DNA of 64,000 nt from Allobosea sp. (GCA_024231975.1 JAAEQB010000005.1:1-64000); one strand, 5' to 3'; positions 29,157-38,480 are shown, numbered from the stretch's first letter. The notes: a model not told the origin generated them from the sequence alone. Numbers and translations: made by a program.

Positions 29157-30575
29157 ATGAGGCAGACCTTGCAGACTCTGTTTGGCTTCGAACTTTCCTC
29201 CGGCCTGCGTTGGATCATCGCCTTCGCAGTAGTGCTGCTCCTGGTCGCGCTGCTCGGCTTCTTCCTGCGGCGCATGAGCGGTGGTCGGCTCAAGTTCAAA
29301 GGGCAGGGCGGGGGGCGCACCCGCCAGCCGCGCCTCGGCGTGGTCGACGTCTACGATCTCGACCGGCAGCGCCAGTTGATCCTGGTGCGGCGCGACAATG
29401 TCGAGCATCTCGTGATGATCGGCGGCGCCTCCGACGTGGTGGTCGAGACCAATATCGTGCGCAGTGGCGGACGCGTCGCGGCGCCCCTGCCGAGCGAAGG
29501 CCAGGCGGAACGCCCGCTGGCGTTCGAGCCCGAGTCGCGCCCGCAGCCCGCCGAGGACATCAGGCCTGCGCCGCCCATGCCTGCGCCGCCTTCGCCGGTG
29601 CCGGCCCCGGCCGTTCCGGTCGATCCCGTGCCGCCGCCACGGCCGGTCACGCCGCCCCCGCCCCCGCCGCCGCGTGCTGTGGCCCAACCTCCGATTCAGC
29701 CTCAGCCCCCGATTCCGCCGCGGCCGGCTCCGGCACCGATTCCGCCGGCCGTCGCCGCGGGGGCTGCCGGTATCGGCGCGGCCCTGACGCGCGATCCGGC
29801 GCCCGCGGCCAGCGCCAGCGAGCTCGGCGACATGGCCCGGCAGCTCGAAGAGGCACTGAAGCGTCCGTTCTCGGCAGTACGGCCCGGCTCGGTGCCTCCG
29901 CGCCCCGAGCCCGAGGCGCCACCGGCGCCCAAGCCCGTCGCGCCGCCGCCGGCTCCTCCGGTGCAGCCCGCTCCGCCGGCCGCAGCCAAGCCGCCGGTTC
30001 CGGTTCCGCCTCCTGCGCCGGCGCGTCCGGCGCTCGACATGGAAGCCGAACTCGAAATGGCGCTGGGGCTGAAGCCGGGGCCGGCACGTCCGGCCGCCTC
30101 CGAGGCGCCGCTGGTCGCTCCGCCGGTCTTCGCGGCGCCGAAGCCGCCGGTTTCCGGGCCGGCGAAGCTGGATGAGAAAAAGCCCGAGCCGGCGAGAGAG
30201 CAGGCCCCGCCAGCTCCCGCAGCCGAGCCGAGCAAATCCGCCAAGTTCGCGCCTGTCTTCGACGATGTGCTCGACGAGGTCGAGGCTGCCGTGAAGGCCG
30301 AAGCGCCGGCCAAGAACGAGCCCAGGCCGAACGAAGCCAAGCCGAGCGAGCAGAAGCCAGCCGACGGCAAGCCGGCCGAGGCGAAGCCTCAGGAGGCCAA
30401 GCCAGCAGATGCCAAGCCGGCGGACACCAAGGCTGCCGACACGAAACCTGCCGAGGCCAAGCCGGTGGAGGAACCGAAGCCGGCCGCCAAGCCGCCCGAG
30501 GACGATCCGTTCTCGGTCGATGCGATCGAGGCCGAATTCGCCCGCCTGCTCGGACGCGATCCCAAGAAGGGCTGA
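29157..30575 (+). CDS. fliO: FliO-type flagellar biosynthesis protein with long disordered tail
   Basis: 472 residues. Residues 18-38 form a membrane helix (LRWIIAFAVVLLLVALLGFF). Residues about 55-105 are the FliO domain (LGVVDVYDLDRQRQLILVRR, HLVMIGGASDVVVETNI). The remaining 360 residues are rich in Pro, Ala, Lys and Glu, with degenerate AKPxEAKPADAK-type repeats, and are probably disordered; the extreme C-terminus (IEAEFARLLGRDPKKG) looks folded. FliO helps FliP assemble in the export gate. FliO proteins are usually much shorter than this. fliP follows on the same strand. Confidence 0.85.
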   Translation: MRQTLQTLFGFELSSGLRWIIAFAVVLLLVALLGFFLRRMSGGRLKFKGQGGGRTRQPRLGVVDVYDLDRQRQLILVRRDNVEHLVMIGGASDVVVETNIVRSGGRVAAPLPSEGQAERPLAFEPESRPQPAEDIRPAPPMPAPPSPVPAPAVPVDPVPPPRPVTPPPPPPPRAVAQPPIQPQPPIPPRPAPAPIPPAVAAGAAGIGAALTRDPAPAASASELGDMARQLEEALKRPFSAVRPGSVPPRPEPEAPPAPKPVAPPPAPPVQPAPPAAAKPPVPVPPPAPARPALDMEAELEMALGLKPGPARPAASEAPLVAPPVFAAPKPPVSGPAKLDEKKPEPAREQAPPAPAAEPSKSAKFAPVFDDVLDEVEAAVKAEAPAKNEPRPNEAKPSEQKPADGKPAEAKPQEAKPADAKPADTKAADTKPAEAKPVEEPKPAAKPPEDDPFSVDAIEAEFARLLGRDPKKG

Positions 30576-30689
30576 GGCAGGCTCCCTCGAGCGCAGGCGC
30601 CGGGGGATAGCGCGCGAAACCCACTTCGCCCGCCAGCGAGCCTTGCTCTAGCGTTCCTCCTGCCCGCGCCGTGATTCGGGCGGGGATGG

Positions 30690-31451
30690 ATGATGGGCAG
30701 GCGGATACCCACAAGACGGAGCTTGCGCTGGCTGGCGGCGTTCGCCGCCGGGCTCGGCCTGCTCGGGACCGCGGCCATCGCGCAGGCCCAGACGCTCTCG
30801 CTCGATCTCGGCCAGGGCGGCGTCACCGAGCGGGCGCTGCAATTGATCGCCGCGATCACGGTGCTGTCGCTGGCCCCGTCGATCCTGATCATGGTGACCT
30901 CGTTCACCCGCATCGCGGTGGTGCTGTCGCTGCTGCGCTCGGCGCTCGGCACCCAGACCGCGCCGCCCAATGCGGTGATCATCGGGCTCTCGCTGTTCCT
31001 GACCGGCTTCGTGATGGCGCCGACCCTGAAGGAGGCCTATCGCGTCGCCGGGGCGCCGTTGATCGCCGGGCAGATGCAGCCGCAGGAGGCGTTCGAGCGC
31101 GGCATCGTGCCGTTCCGCGAGTTCATGCTGAAGCATGTGCGCGAGAAGGACCTGGCGCTGTTCATGGAGATGTCGCGCGAGCCGAAGCCGGAGCGGCCGG
31201 AGGACATCCAGATCCAGGTGCTGGTGCCGGCCTTCATGATCTCGGAGCTCCGGCGCGCCTTCGAGATCGGCTTTCTGCTGTTCGTGCCTTTCCTGATCAT
31301 CGACCTCGTGGTCGCCTCGATCCTGATGTCGGTCGGCATGATGATGCTGCCGCCGGTGACGGTGGCGCTGCCATTCAAGCTGATCTTCTTCGTGCTGGTC
31401 GACGGCTGGGGGCTTGTCGCCGGATCGCTGGTGAAGAGTTACGGTAGCTGA
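30690..31451 (+). CDS. fliP: Flagellar export gate protein FliP
   Basis: 253 residues with an N-terminal signal peptide (about residues 1-33, ending AIAQAQ), as in other FliP proteins. Conserved stretches are APSILIMVTSFTRIAVVLSLLR, the PNAVIIGLSLFLTGFVMAPT region and the C-terminal FLLFVPFLIIDLVVASILMSVGMMMLPP. Together with FliQ and FliR it forms the export gate. It starts 114 bp after fliO and converges on the TPR gene. Confidence 0.97.
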   Translation: MMGRRIPTRRSLRWLAAFAAGLGLLGTAAIAQAQTLSLDLGQGGVTERALQLIAAITVLSLAPSILIMVTSFTRIAVVLSLLRSALGTQTAPPNAVIIGLSLFLTGFVMAPTLKEAYRVAGAPLIAGQMQPQEAFERGIVPFREFMLKHVREKDLALFMEMSREPKPERPEDIQIQVLVPAFMISELRRAFEIGFLLFVPFLIIDLVVASILMSVGMMMLPPVTVALPFKLIFFVLVDGWGLVAGSLVKSYGS

Positions 31452-31460
31452 CGGGCCAGC

Positions 31461-34400
31461 TCAGCCTTGGCCCGGCCTTGGCCCGGCATTGGCGGCGTCG
31501 GTGTCAGCAGGCTTGCGCCGCTCGCGCACGGCGCTGGAGTAGGCCGGGTAGCGCTTGCGATATTCCTTGAGGAAGTCGCTCATCGTGTCGGAGCCGGCGG
31601 CGGCGCGCGCGGCTTCGCGGATGTCGGCGGCGCTGGCCCGGCTCGCGCCGGTGACGAAGCCGAACAGGCGGGCATCGGCGCCCTGCGCCATCTTGGCGGC
31701 GAACTTGGTGCGCAGCCGGTCGAGCGAGAGCGCCTCGTCCGACATGACATAGCCGATGGCGGCGCGCATCACGTCGGCACGCTCTCCGTCGCCGAGCGGC
31801 GCCTGGCCACGCCAGCTCTCGCCGAGGATGCGCTCCAGCGCCTCGCCGGCCTCGCGCCAGCGCCGGCCGCTCCAGAGGATGTCGGCGCCAAGCCGATCGA
31901 CCTCGGGGCCGCTCTCGCCTTCGAGCAGGTCGAGCGCCTGGTCGGTGCGCGAGAGATCGGAGAGCGCCTTGGATTCCAGCAACAGGCGGGCACGCTTCAC
32001 GTCGGCCGGCAATTCGGCGAGCCGGGTCGAGACGATCGCCTGCAGCGCCTCGGCCGGCTTGCCATTCATCAGCCGGATCATGGCGAGCCTCGTCGCCACG
32101 GTGGAGCGCGCCGCGCCGGTCAGGCGACGGTCCATCTGATATTGCAGGATCTCGCTGGCCTGGTCGAGAAGGTCGAGCTCGACCAGCCGGTCGGCGAGCA
32201 GACGGGCGATCTCGTCGCCGCGCCGGCCGATCGGCAGGTAGTCCTTGAAGTCATAGAACAGTGCCAGGGCTTCGAGCCGCGGCAGCTTCTCCAGATCGGG
32301 ATCGCTGAACAGCGCCTCGAAACGCTGGGCCGTCTCGTCATGCAGCAGTCTTGTCGCCGGGTTCTCCGGGAAGACCTCGTTGGCCCGCCGTGCCGTCTGG
32401 AAGGCGTCGCGCCAGCGGTGCTGCTCGACATAGAGGCGGCCGAGCTCGGCGAGCGCCTCGATCTCGATCTCGCCGCCGCGCCAGATCGCCGAGACGGTCT
32501 CAAGCCGGGCGATGGCTTCGTCGGCCGAGAAGTCCGCGCGCTTCTCGGCGCGGGCGAGCTTGACGGCGCGCAATTGCGCTTCGGCCGCGACGGGCCGCGT
32601 CTTGGCCTCGAAGAGCGGCTTATAGCCGTTGATCGCCGCCTCCGGCCGGCCGCTGACATCGTCGAGCCGGGCGCGGAGCAGCGCCAGTTCCTCGGGATTG
32701 ACCAGCTCTTCGGGCATGTCGGCGAGCTGGCCGATCTGCTTTTCCGCCACCGTCGCCTCGCCGGTGGCGAGCGCGGCTCGCACCATGGCCGGGCGGAATT
32801 CGGCCTGGAGGTCGGCGGGGTAGCGGTCGAGGATGGCCTCGGCACGGCGGAAGCCGGCGAGCGCCTGGGCGTTGCGGCCGAGCCGCTGCTCGGAAAGGGC
32901 GCGCCAGAGCCCCGCCTCGGCGTCGTCTCGGATGGGAGCCGCGTCGAATGCCTTCAGCGCCTCGGCGCTGCGATGCATGCGGGTGGCGATGAGGCCGCGC
33001 AGGAAGAGCGCGTCGCGGTTGCCGCGCATCGCAGCGTCATCGGCGAGCAGCACATTCAGCGGCCCGGCCGCCTCCGGCATCATGCCGTTGGCGGCGAGGA
33101 AGCGGGCGAGCGCCAGCCGGGTCTCTGATTTGCGCCCGCGCGAGGCGCCGGCGACCTCGCGCAGCATGGCGGCGGCGCGGTCGCGGATCTCGGGGGTGTG
33201 CAGAGCGGACCAGGACTCGCTGTCGAGCAAGGGGCGGGCGGCCGCCTGATCGCTCTTCTTCTCCGTCTCTTTCTGCTTCTCGGCGTCGAGGCTGACGATC
33301 AGGCCGTTCTGCCGGCCGATCCGGACCTCTTCGGTGTCGGCACGTACGGCAAGATCGTCGGCGACGGCGCTGACGACGACGCCATGGGCGCTTTGCGGCA
33401 GGCCGAATTCGAGAAAGCGATAGGGTTTGGAGACCGCACGCGTCGGGCCGAGCGCGGTTGCGACCGCGAGGTTGGGGCCGCCTTCACTGTTCTCCAGCCA
33501 GTGCACGCCGGTCAGGCCCGGCACCGGGACGGCGACGATGGTCTGGCCGCGCTCGTCGGCGTCGCGGCGGGGCGTCAGCGCGAGGGCGGGCTTGCCGGCC
33601 TTGTCGCCGAAGCTCAGCGACCATTGCGTGTTGTCGTCGGAGAGCCGGACCAACTGCTGGCGGCGCGTCTTCAACCTGACGAGGGTGACCTTGGCCTCGC
33701 GCGTGACGGTGACGCCTTCGATCAGCGCCGGCAGCACGCCTTTGAGCTTGTCGGGATCGAGCGTGTCGCGCGTATCGAAGACGAGCGTGACCCGGCCGGG
33801 CTCGGTGAAGGCGGCGGCGCCGGTCGGCCGCGAGAAGCGGAAATCGATGCGGCCGCCGCCATCGCCGTCGACAGCCGAAGCGATCTCGACATCGCGCGGC
33901 GGCGCGTCGGCGGCAACGGCAGTCACGGGCTTGGGCTGGGCGGACGCTGCCTCGGTTTTCGGGGCGGGAGACGGCGGCGCCGCTGCAGCCTTCTGTTCGG
34001 GCGCCTTGGTGTCCGCCGGCTTGGCGGCGCCAGGCGAGGCGGCCTGCAGATCGGCGAGCGACAGCGGGGCCGCGGCGCCGGAATGCGCCAGGTCGACGGT
34101 CCAGCCGGCCTCGTCGCGGAAGCTGCGGAGCTGGCGGTCCTTCGGCACGCTGAAGACGAGCTGCGTGCGGTCGTCGCCGATCGTCGCCTGCTCCAGCGTG
34201 AAGTCGGCCGGCAGCAGGCTGCGGATCTGCGACGGCGTCACCGCCAGCGGCTGGTCGAAGTTCAGCGTCAGCTTGCCGTCGTCCAGGCTGGGGGTGAGCA
34301 GGGCCTCGGGCGGCGCCGAGAACATGAAGCGATCGAGCGTCGGCAGGCGGGCGGTGCGGAAGCCGAGCGGCTTCGGCGCGGGCACCGGCATGCGGGCGAT

Positions 34401-34865
34401 CTCGCGGGCGCGCGCCTCGGCGAGGCGCAGGCGCTGGGTGAGCTCGGCGAGGACCTCGGGCGGCAGGCCCGGCAACTGCCCAGTCCAGTTCTCGGGCAGG
34501 AGATCGATGAAGGCCTTGTCGCCGGCTTCGAGCAGGTTGGCGCGATAGGGGCGCGCGAGCGCCAGGCGCAGGCCGCGCCCGTCGGGGTCGACCCTGATCA
34601 CCGAGACATAGGCAGGCAGCTCGGCAGCGAGCCGGCTCGGATCGAGCTTCACCGGCTGGCTGAAGCCGATCACGACGACACCATTGGCGACGCGCACCCG
34701 CGTCGTCACCGGCTCGTCGAATGCGAAGGCAATGCGGCCGAAGCCGGCGCGCATGGCCTCGCCGCGCAAGGTCGCGGTGGCTGCCGTTGCCGGCGCGGCA
34801 AAGCCGGCAGCGAGGCTCAGCGCCGCCAGGCCAATGCCGAAGCTCAGGGACCGCAGGATACGCAC
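31461..34865 (-). CDS. Large exported TPR-type protein
   Basis: 1134 residues from a GTG (34865). Residues 1-28 form a signal peptide ending in AATA. The N-terminal half has repeated beta-rich segments (for example RIAFAFDEPVTTRVRVANGVVVIGFSQP region, KLTLNFDQPLAV, RIDFRFSRP), which resemble AMIN-like modules, joined by A/P/K-rich linkers. From about residue 560 the rest is helical repeats of the TPR type (EALKAFDAAPI, AALSEQRLGRNAQALAGFRRAE). It may bind peptidoglycan or assemble envelope complexes near the flagellum, but this is inference from position between flagellar genes. No enzyme motif is visible. Confidence 0.8.
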   Translation of the reverse strand: MRILRSLSFGIGLAALSLAAGFAAPATAATATLRGEAMRAGFGRIAFAFDEPVTTRVRVANGVVVIGFSQPVKLDPSRLAAELPAYVSVIRVDPDGRGLRLALARPYRANLLEAGDKAFIDLLPENWTGQLPGLPPEVLAELTQRLRLAEARAREIARMPVPAPKPLGFRTARLPTLDRFMFSAPPEALLTPSLDDGKLTLNFDQPLAVTPSQIRSLLPADFTLEQATIGDDRTQLVFSVPKDRQLRSFRDEAGWTVDLAHSGAAAPLSLADLQAASPGAAKPADTKAPEQKAAAAPPSPAPKTEAASAQPKPVTAVAADAPPRDVEIASAVDGDGGGRIDFRFSRPTGAAAFTEPGRVTLVFDTRDTLDPDKLKGVLPALIEGVTVTREAKVTLVRLKTRRQQLVRLSDDNTQWSLSFGDKAGKPALALTPRRDADERGQTIVAVPVPGLTGVHWLENSEGGPNLAVATALGPTRAVSKPYRFLEFGLPQSAHGVVVSAVADDLAVRADTEEVRIGRQNGLIVSLDAEKQKETEKKSDQAAARPLLDSESWSALHTPEIRDRAAAMLREVAGASRGRKSETRLALARFLAANGMMPEAAGPLNVLLADDAAMRGNRDALFLRGLIATRMHRSAEALKAFDAAPIRDDAEAGLWRALSEQRLGRNAQALAGFRRAEAILDRYPADLQAEFRPAMVRAALATGEATVAEKQIGQLADMPEELVNPEELALLRARLDDVSGRPEAAINGYKPLFEAKTRPVAAEAQLRAVKLARAEKRADFSADEAIARLETVSAIWRGGEIEIEALAELGRLYVEQHRWRDAFQTARRANEVFPENPATRLLHDETAQRFEALFSDPDLEKLPRLEALALFYDFKDYLPIGRRGDEIARLLADRLVELDLLDQASEILQYQMDRRLTGAARSTVATRLAMIRLMNGKPAEALQAIVSTRLAELPADVKRARLLLESKALSDLSRTDQALDLLEGESGPEVDRLGADILWSGRRWREAGEALERILGESWRGQAPLGDGERADVMRAAIGYVMSDEALSLDRLRTKFAAKMAQGADARLFGFVTGASRASAADIREAARAAAGSDTMSDFLKEYRKRYPAYSSAVRERRKPADTDAANAGPRPGQG

Positions 34866-35206
34866 GACCGCTACTCAACTCGACGCGATTGGCAAAGCGG
34901 CGACAGGCCGCTCCAACCTGCGCGGAGGCTAGCCCGTCAAGGATAACGGGCGGTTAAGGAGCATTCCGTTGCGAGGGGGGCCGCCTTGTCCGGGTACCCC
35001 GCCGGCATCCGCGGGTTTAACGCACCTGTCATTCTCTTAATCCGCTCGTCATCCGCCTGCCGGGAAGTGGCGTCTAAAGCCCGCTCACTCGCCCCGGAAT
35101 GGGCCAGCTGCAACATGGCACTCGTGGCGAGGCGGGCCTGTGCCCGAGGGAAGGGGGCGCACTGTTGGGAGGCAGTTGCGTTCCCTTCCCGGGCCCGCCC
35201 CGCCCC
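34866..35206. other. 341-bp intergenic region with a nested hairpin
   Basis: No convincing gene. A nested inverted repeat lies at 35131-35199: outer arms GGCGGGCC/GGCCCGCC and inner arms GGGAAGGG/CCCTTCCC. It is 8 bp downstream of the LysR stop on that transcript, and no T tract follows, so it may help 3'-end formation or RNA stability. The right-hand start of the TPR gene needs a promoter here, but no clear -35/-10 pair is seen. Confidence 0.5.
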
Positions 35207-36115
35207 TCAGATATGACCGGCCGCATAGCTCCTGGCGCTGCGGGCGAGATGCCGTGACAGAGCCCGCGCCGCCGGGGACAGGGTTCGGCCGTTGCGCACG
35301 CAGATCTTGAGGCAGGCCTTGCGCAGGTTGCGGCCCTGAAGGGGGATGGTGACCAGGCGCCCTTCAGTTACGTCCCGCCGCGTCGCGCAGCGGGTCAGGA
35401 TGCTGACGCCGAGGCCGGCCCGCGCGAAGGAGCGTAGCGACTGGATCGAATTCGTGACCAAAGCCGGCTTGAGCGCGATGCCGCTCGCCGCGACCATGTC
35501 GTCGACCAGGCGGCGCAGGCCGAAGGTCCGGTCCGGAAGGGCAAGGCGCATCTCGCCGATCTCCGCGACACTGACCGATGGCCGCGCGGCGACGGCATCG
35601 TCCGGGTGGGCGGCCACGACCAGCGCATCGGCGATCTCGGCGAGCGAGAGCACGCTGCGATGCTGAATCGGATTGAAGGCGACGACCATGTCGGCCTCGT
35701 CGTCGAGCAGGCGCTGCACCAGCTGGTCGGAGCTCGCCACCATGATGTCGAAGCTGACCGAGGGGTGGGCGGCCGAGAACTCGGCGAGCGCCGGGTAGAC
35801 GAAATCGTCCATCGCGCCCTCGACCGTCCAGACGCGGACATGCCCGCGCTTCATGCCCTGGAGCTCGTCGATCGCCGCGCGCGCGCTCTGGACGCTGTCG
35901 AGGATGGTGCGGGCCGTCTCCAGTACGGCCGCTCCCGCCGTGGTCAGCCGCATGCCGCGCGCGCGGCGCTCGAACAGGGGTGTGCCGTACTCCTCCTCCA
36001 GGCTGGCGATCTGGCGGCTGATCGCCGAAGGCGCGACGCGCAGCGCATCTGCGGCCTCGCGAACCGAGCCGTGATCGGCGACCAGCGCGAAATAGCGATA
36101 GCGGGTGAGCGACAT
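35207..36115 (-). CDS. LysR-family transcriptional regulator
   Basis: 302 residues from the ATG at 36115 (MSLTRYRYFALVADHGSVREAA). The winged helix-turn-helix lies at residues about 1-60 (RVAPSAISRQIASLEEEYGTPLFERR), and the periplasmic-binding-like effector domain follows (WTVEGAMDDFVYPALAEFSAAHP...). The ORF extends upstream to 36274 without conserved sequence. It is divergent from the CnbZ-like gene, with a dyad in between, so it most likely controls the gene pair at 36258-38041. Confidence 0.92.
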   Translation of the reverse strand: MSLTRYRYFALVADHGSVREAADALRVAPSAISRQIASLEEEYGTPLFERRARGMRLTTAGAAVLETARTILDSVQSARAAIDELQGMKRGHVRVWTVEGAMDDFVYPALAEFSAAHPSVSFDIMVASSDQLVQRLLDDEADMVVAFNPIQHRSVLSLAEIADALVVAAHPDDAVAARPSVSVAEIGEMRLALPDRTFGLRRLVDDMVAASGIALKPALVTNSIQSLRSFARAGLGVSILTRCATRRDVTEGRLVTIPLQGRNLRKACLKICVRNGRTLSPAARALSRHLARSARSYAAGHI

Positions 36116-36161
36116 GGCAGCGGGCCGCGGTCGATGCGTGAGCCTTCGACCGTAGGCGAGT

Positions 36162-36178
36162 GTTGCCGGATCGGCAAC
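36162..36178. promoter_or_regulatory. Inverted repeat, likely LysR operator
   Basis: GTTGCCG-GAT-CGGCAAC: perfect 7-bp arms with a 3-bp spacer, 47 bp upstream of the LysR start and 80 bp upstream of the divergent gene. This is the usual place for a LysR activator site. Confidence 0.55.
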
Positions 36179-36257
36179 GAACTCTCCGCGAAACCGTGCT
36201 GGCTGAGCGACCGGCCCGCCTTCTACCACTAGGAAAACCAGGCGAGGAACCGACCCG

Positions 36258-37019
36258 ATGTACTCCACCCGCACCAGCCAGGACGGCAGCTACCGGTTCA
36301 TTCCGGCCGTATACCAGTATTCCGGTGGCGTTGCAGCCGAGCCGGGCTTCCGGATCGAGCGCGCGCAATTGGCGGTGCCGGTCCCGATGGATCGCGGCCT
36401 TCAGCTCATCGAGGCGCATCTGAAGCAGGTGAGCCGGCCCTTGACCGCGTTCTGCGCCTGCGAACTGCGCTCGCCCGAGCCCTTCTCGGAAGGCGGCTTC
36501 GACACCTTCAACCGGCTCTACGCCGCCCGGCTCGATCAATGGGGCGTCCTGCAGGGAGAGGTTAACCCCGTCGCCCGCACCAATATCTGTCCGGAGATCG
36601 GCAAGCCGGAGACCGTCTCGCTGCATGCCTTCAGCTACACCGTTCCCGACGATGGCACCCGGGCGAGCTTCGTGGTCGCTGGCAGCGGCGAGGCGCCGGA
36701 AGGCGGCGCCAGCTATGCGCAGGGGACGATCCGGCCGGGCGATGCCTCGGCTGAGGGCGTGCGCGCCAAGGCAGAGTGGGTGATGGGCGAGATGGAGCGC
36801 CGCCTCGCCGGGCTCGGCTATGGCTGGGCGGAGGCCACGGTCGCGAACATCTACACGATCCGCGACATCCATCCGCTGCTGGCTGATGTCCTCCTGCCGA
36901 TCACCGGCCTCGGCCGCGCCGTGACCTGGCATTTCTCCCGGCCGCCGGTGGCGGTGCTCGACTACGAGATGGATGTGCGTGGCCTGTCGCGGGAGATCGT
37001 GATCGCGGCATCGGCCTGA
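36258..37019 (+). CDS. CnbZ-like / RidA-type protein (possible aminomuconate deaminase)
   Basis: 253 residues. The sequence recalls the CnbZ family (2-amino-5-chloromuconate deaminase) as I remember it. Marks are YRFIPAVYQYSGGVAAEPGF near the start, PLTAFCACELRSPEPFSE (about 62-79), NPVARTNICPEI (about 103-114), SFVVAGSGEAPEGG and VANIYTIRDIHPLLAD near the end. I recall this from homologue patterns, not from a search, so the name is tentative. It sits between a divergent LysR gene and a Bug-type binding protein, which fits a small catabolic cluster for a tricarboxylate- or aminomuconate-like compound. Confidence 0.5.
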   Translation: MYSTRTSQDGSYRFIPAVYQYSGGVAAEPGFRIERAQLAVPVPMDRGLQLIEAHLKQVSRPLTAFCACELRSPEPFSEGGFDTFNRLYAARLDQWGVLQGEVNPVARTNICPEIGKPETVSLHAFSYTVPDDGTRASFVVAGSGEAPEGGASYAQGTIRPGDASAEGVRAKAEWVMGEMERRLAGLGYGWAEATVANIYTIRDIHPLLADVLLPITGLGRAVTWHFSRPPVAVLDYEMDVRGLSREIVIAASA

Positions 37020-37075
37020 GTGCTGTGGACGCGCCGGTGCGTTGCCGGAAATCGAACGGTGCAATGGGGGACCCG

Positions 37076-38041
37076 ATGCTGCTTGATCGACGTGCGCTTC
37101 TCCTGGCGGGGCTCGCCTTGCCGACTTTGGCCAGGGCGCAGGCGCCCTGGAAGCCGGAGCGACCGGTGCGGCTGATCCTGCCGTTCACGGCGGGCACCTC
37201 GATGGACCCGGTGGCGCGGCTGGCGCAGGAGAGCCTGAAGGACACGCTCGGCCAGAGCGTCGTGGTCGAGAACATCGCGGGAGCGGCGACCGTCATCGCC
37301 GGGGCCGAGACGCTGAAGTCACCGCCCGACGGGCACACCATGCTGATGATCGCCAACAGCTTTGCGGCGAACATCACCCTGCGGACGCGCACGGCGGACT
37401 GGCAGCGTGCCTTCGTCCCGGTGGTGCAGGCGACCGTGGTGCCTCATGTCCTCGTGGCTGCGCCGTCGCTGAAGGCAGACTGGGCCGGCTTCCTGAAGCG
37501 CTTGCGCGAGGGCAGCGGTTCGATGACCTATGGCTCGCCGGGGATCGGTACCTCGCCGCATCTGGGTGCCGAGCACTTCCTGCGGCTCGTCGGCGGCAAG
37601 GCGGTGCATGCGCCCTATAACGGCACAGCGCAGCTCTTCGTCGACCTCTATGCCGGCCGGATCGACTTTGCGCTCAGCAACCTGCCTGATGTCGTCCAGC
37701 CGATCGAGGAGGGCAAGCTCGTCGCGCTCGCGGTCACCGCTGACCAGCGGGTGCGCGAACTGCCCAACGTTCCGACCTTCGCAGAGCTCGGCCTGCCGGA
37801 TCTCCTGTCGGACAGCTGGTTCGGCATCATGGTCCGGCGTGACACGCCAGCCCCGGCCCGCGAGGCGCTGGAGCGCGCCTGGCTCACGGCCCTGGCGCGT
37901 CCGGATGTGCGCGAGCGCCTGCAGGCGCTGAGCTTCACTGTGCTGGCGCGGCCGGGCGCCGAGTTCGAGAAGGTGATCGAGCGTTATGTCGCGACCTATG
38001 CGACGATCATCAGGGAGAACGGCATCACCGTTCAGCAATAA
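37076..38041 (+). CDS. Bug-family (TctC-type) periplasmic substrate-binding protein
   Basis: 321 residues from the ATG at 37076, which has GGGGGA five bases upstream; an ATG at 37064 is the alternative. Signal peptide MLLDRRALLLAGLALPTLARA. The Bug-family pattern is clear: PERPVRLILPFTAGTSMDPVARL, VVVENIAGAATVIAGAE and YGSPGIGTSPHLGAEHF. Such proteins bind carboxylates or aromatic acids in the periplasm. No TctA/TctB membrane genes are nearby, so it may serve sensing or a distant permease. It follows the CnbZ-like gene in the same operon. Confidence 0.88.
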   Translation: MLLDRRALLLAGLALPTLARAQAPWKPERPVRLILPFTAGTSMDPVARLAQESLKDTLGQSVVVENIAGAATVIAGAETLKSPPDGHTMLMIANSFAANITLRTRTADWQRAFVPVVQATVVPHVLVAAPSLKADWAGFLKRLREGSGSMTYGSPGIGTSPHLGAEHFLRLVGGKAVHAPYNGTAQLFVDLYAGRIDFALSNLPDVVQPIEEGKLVALAVTADQRVRELPNVPTFAELGLPDLLSDSWFGIMVRRDTPAPAREALERAWLTALARPDVRERLQALSFTVLARPGAEFEKVIERYVATYATIIRENGITVQQ

Positions 38042-38066
38042 GCGCCGAGCCGGAAGCGAGGAGCGC

Positions 38067-38480
38067 TCAATACAGCGTGGCTGGGTCGCGCGGGTCCATT
38101 CCAGGCGGAGCCAGAACCTTGCAGATGATGATGTTGACCGTGCCGCGCTTGTCCTTGGCCTTGACGCCGTAACGTGACTTGTCGCCCCAGCCGTGGTGGG
38201 TGCGGCGCAGCTGGAAATAACCGGTGCCTTCAGGCTTTATGGTGAAGCCGTTGTTCTCATAAGTGACCGCGCTTCGGTTGCCGATATTCGTCAGCGCCAC
38301 GAGCGTTTCCTTCGAGTACCGCACGATGCGTAACTGGGGGCCGAGCGAGGTAATCGAGAAGTTGATGTGACTATCGTAGTAGAGGCCGAGAATCGGCGTA
38401 TTCGTGTCGATGAACTGCAGCGAGCCTTCGTACTGGCCAGGCCCACCACCCTCAAAGCCGTATTTCGCAATGCTGCTCAT
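38067..38480 (-). CDS. Orphan protein of unknown function
   Basis: 137 residues with an ATG start. No signal peptide or membrane segment. It is rich in Gly, Tyr and beta-branched residues (GFEGGGPGQYEGSLQFIDTN, ITSLGPQLRIVRYSKETLVA), suggesting a beta-rich fold. GC content is visibly lower than in the genes around it, which may point to transfer or to weak selection. It lies downstream of motE on the same strand, 105 bp away, but nothing links it to motility. I do not recognise it. Confidence 0.6.
   Translation of the reverse strand: MSSIAKYGFEGGGPGQYEGSLQFIDTNTPILGLYYDSHINFSITSLGPQLRIVRYSKETLVALTNIGNRSAVTYENNGFTIKPEGTGYFQLRRTHHGWGDKSRYGVKAKDKRGTVNIIICKVLAPPGMDPRDPATLY

Noticed and set aside
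34986..35216. Small plus-strand frame in the TPR-LysR gap
   Set aside because: No ribosome site or recognisable protein pattern, and it overlaps a hairpin.
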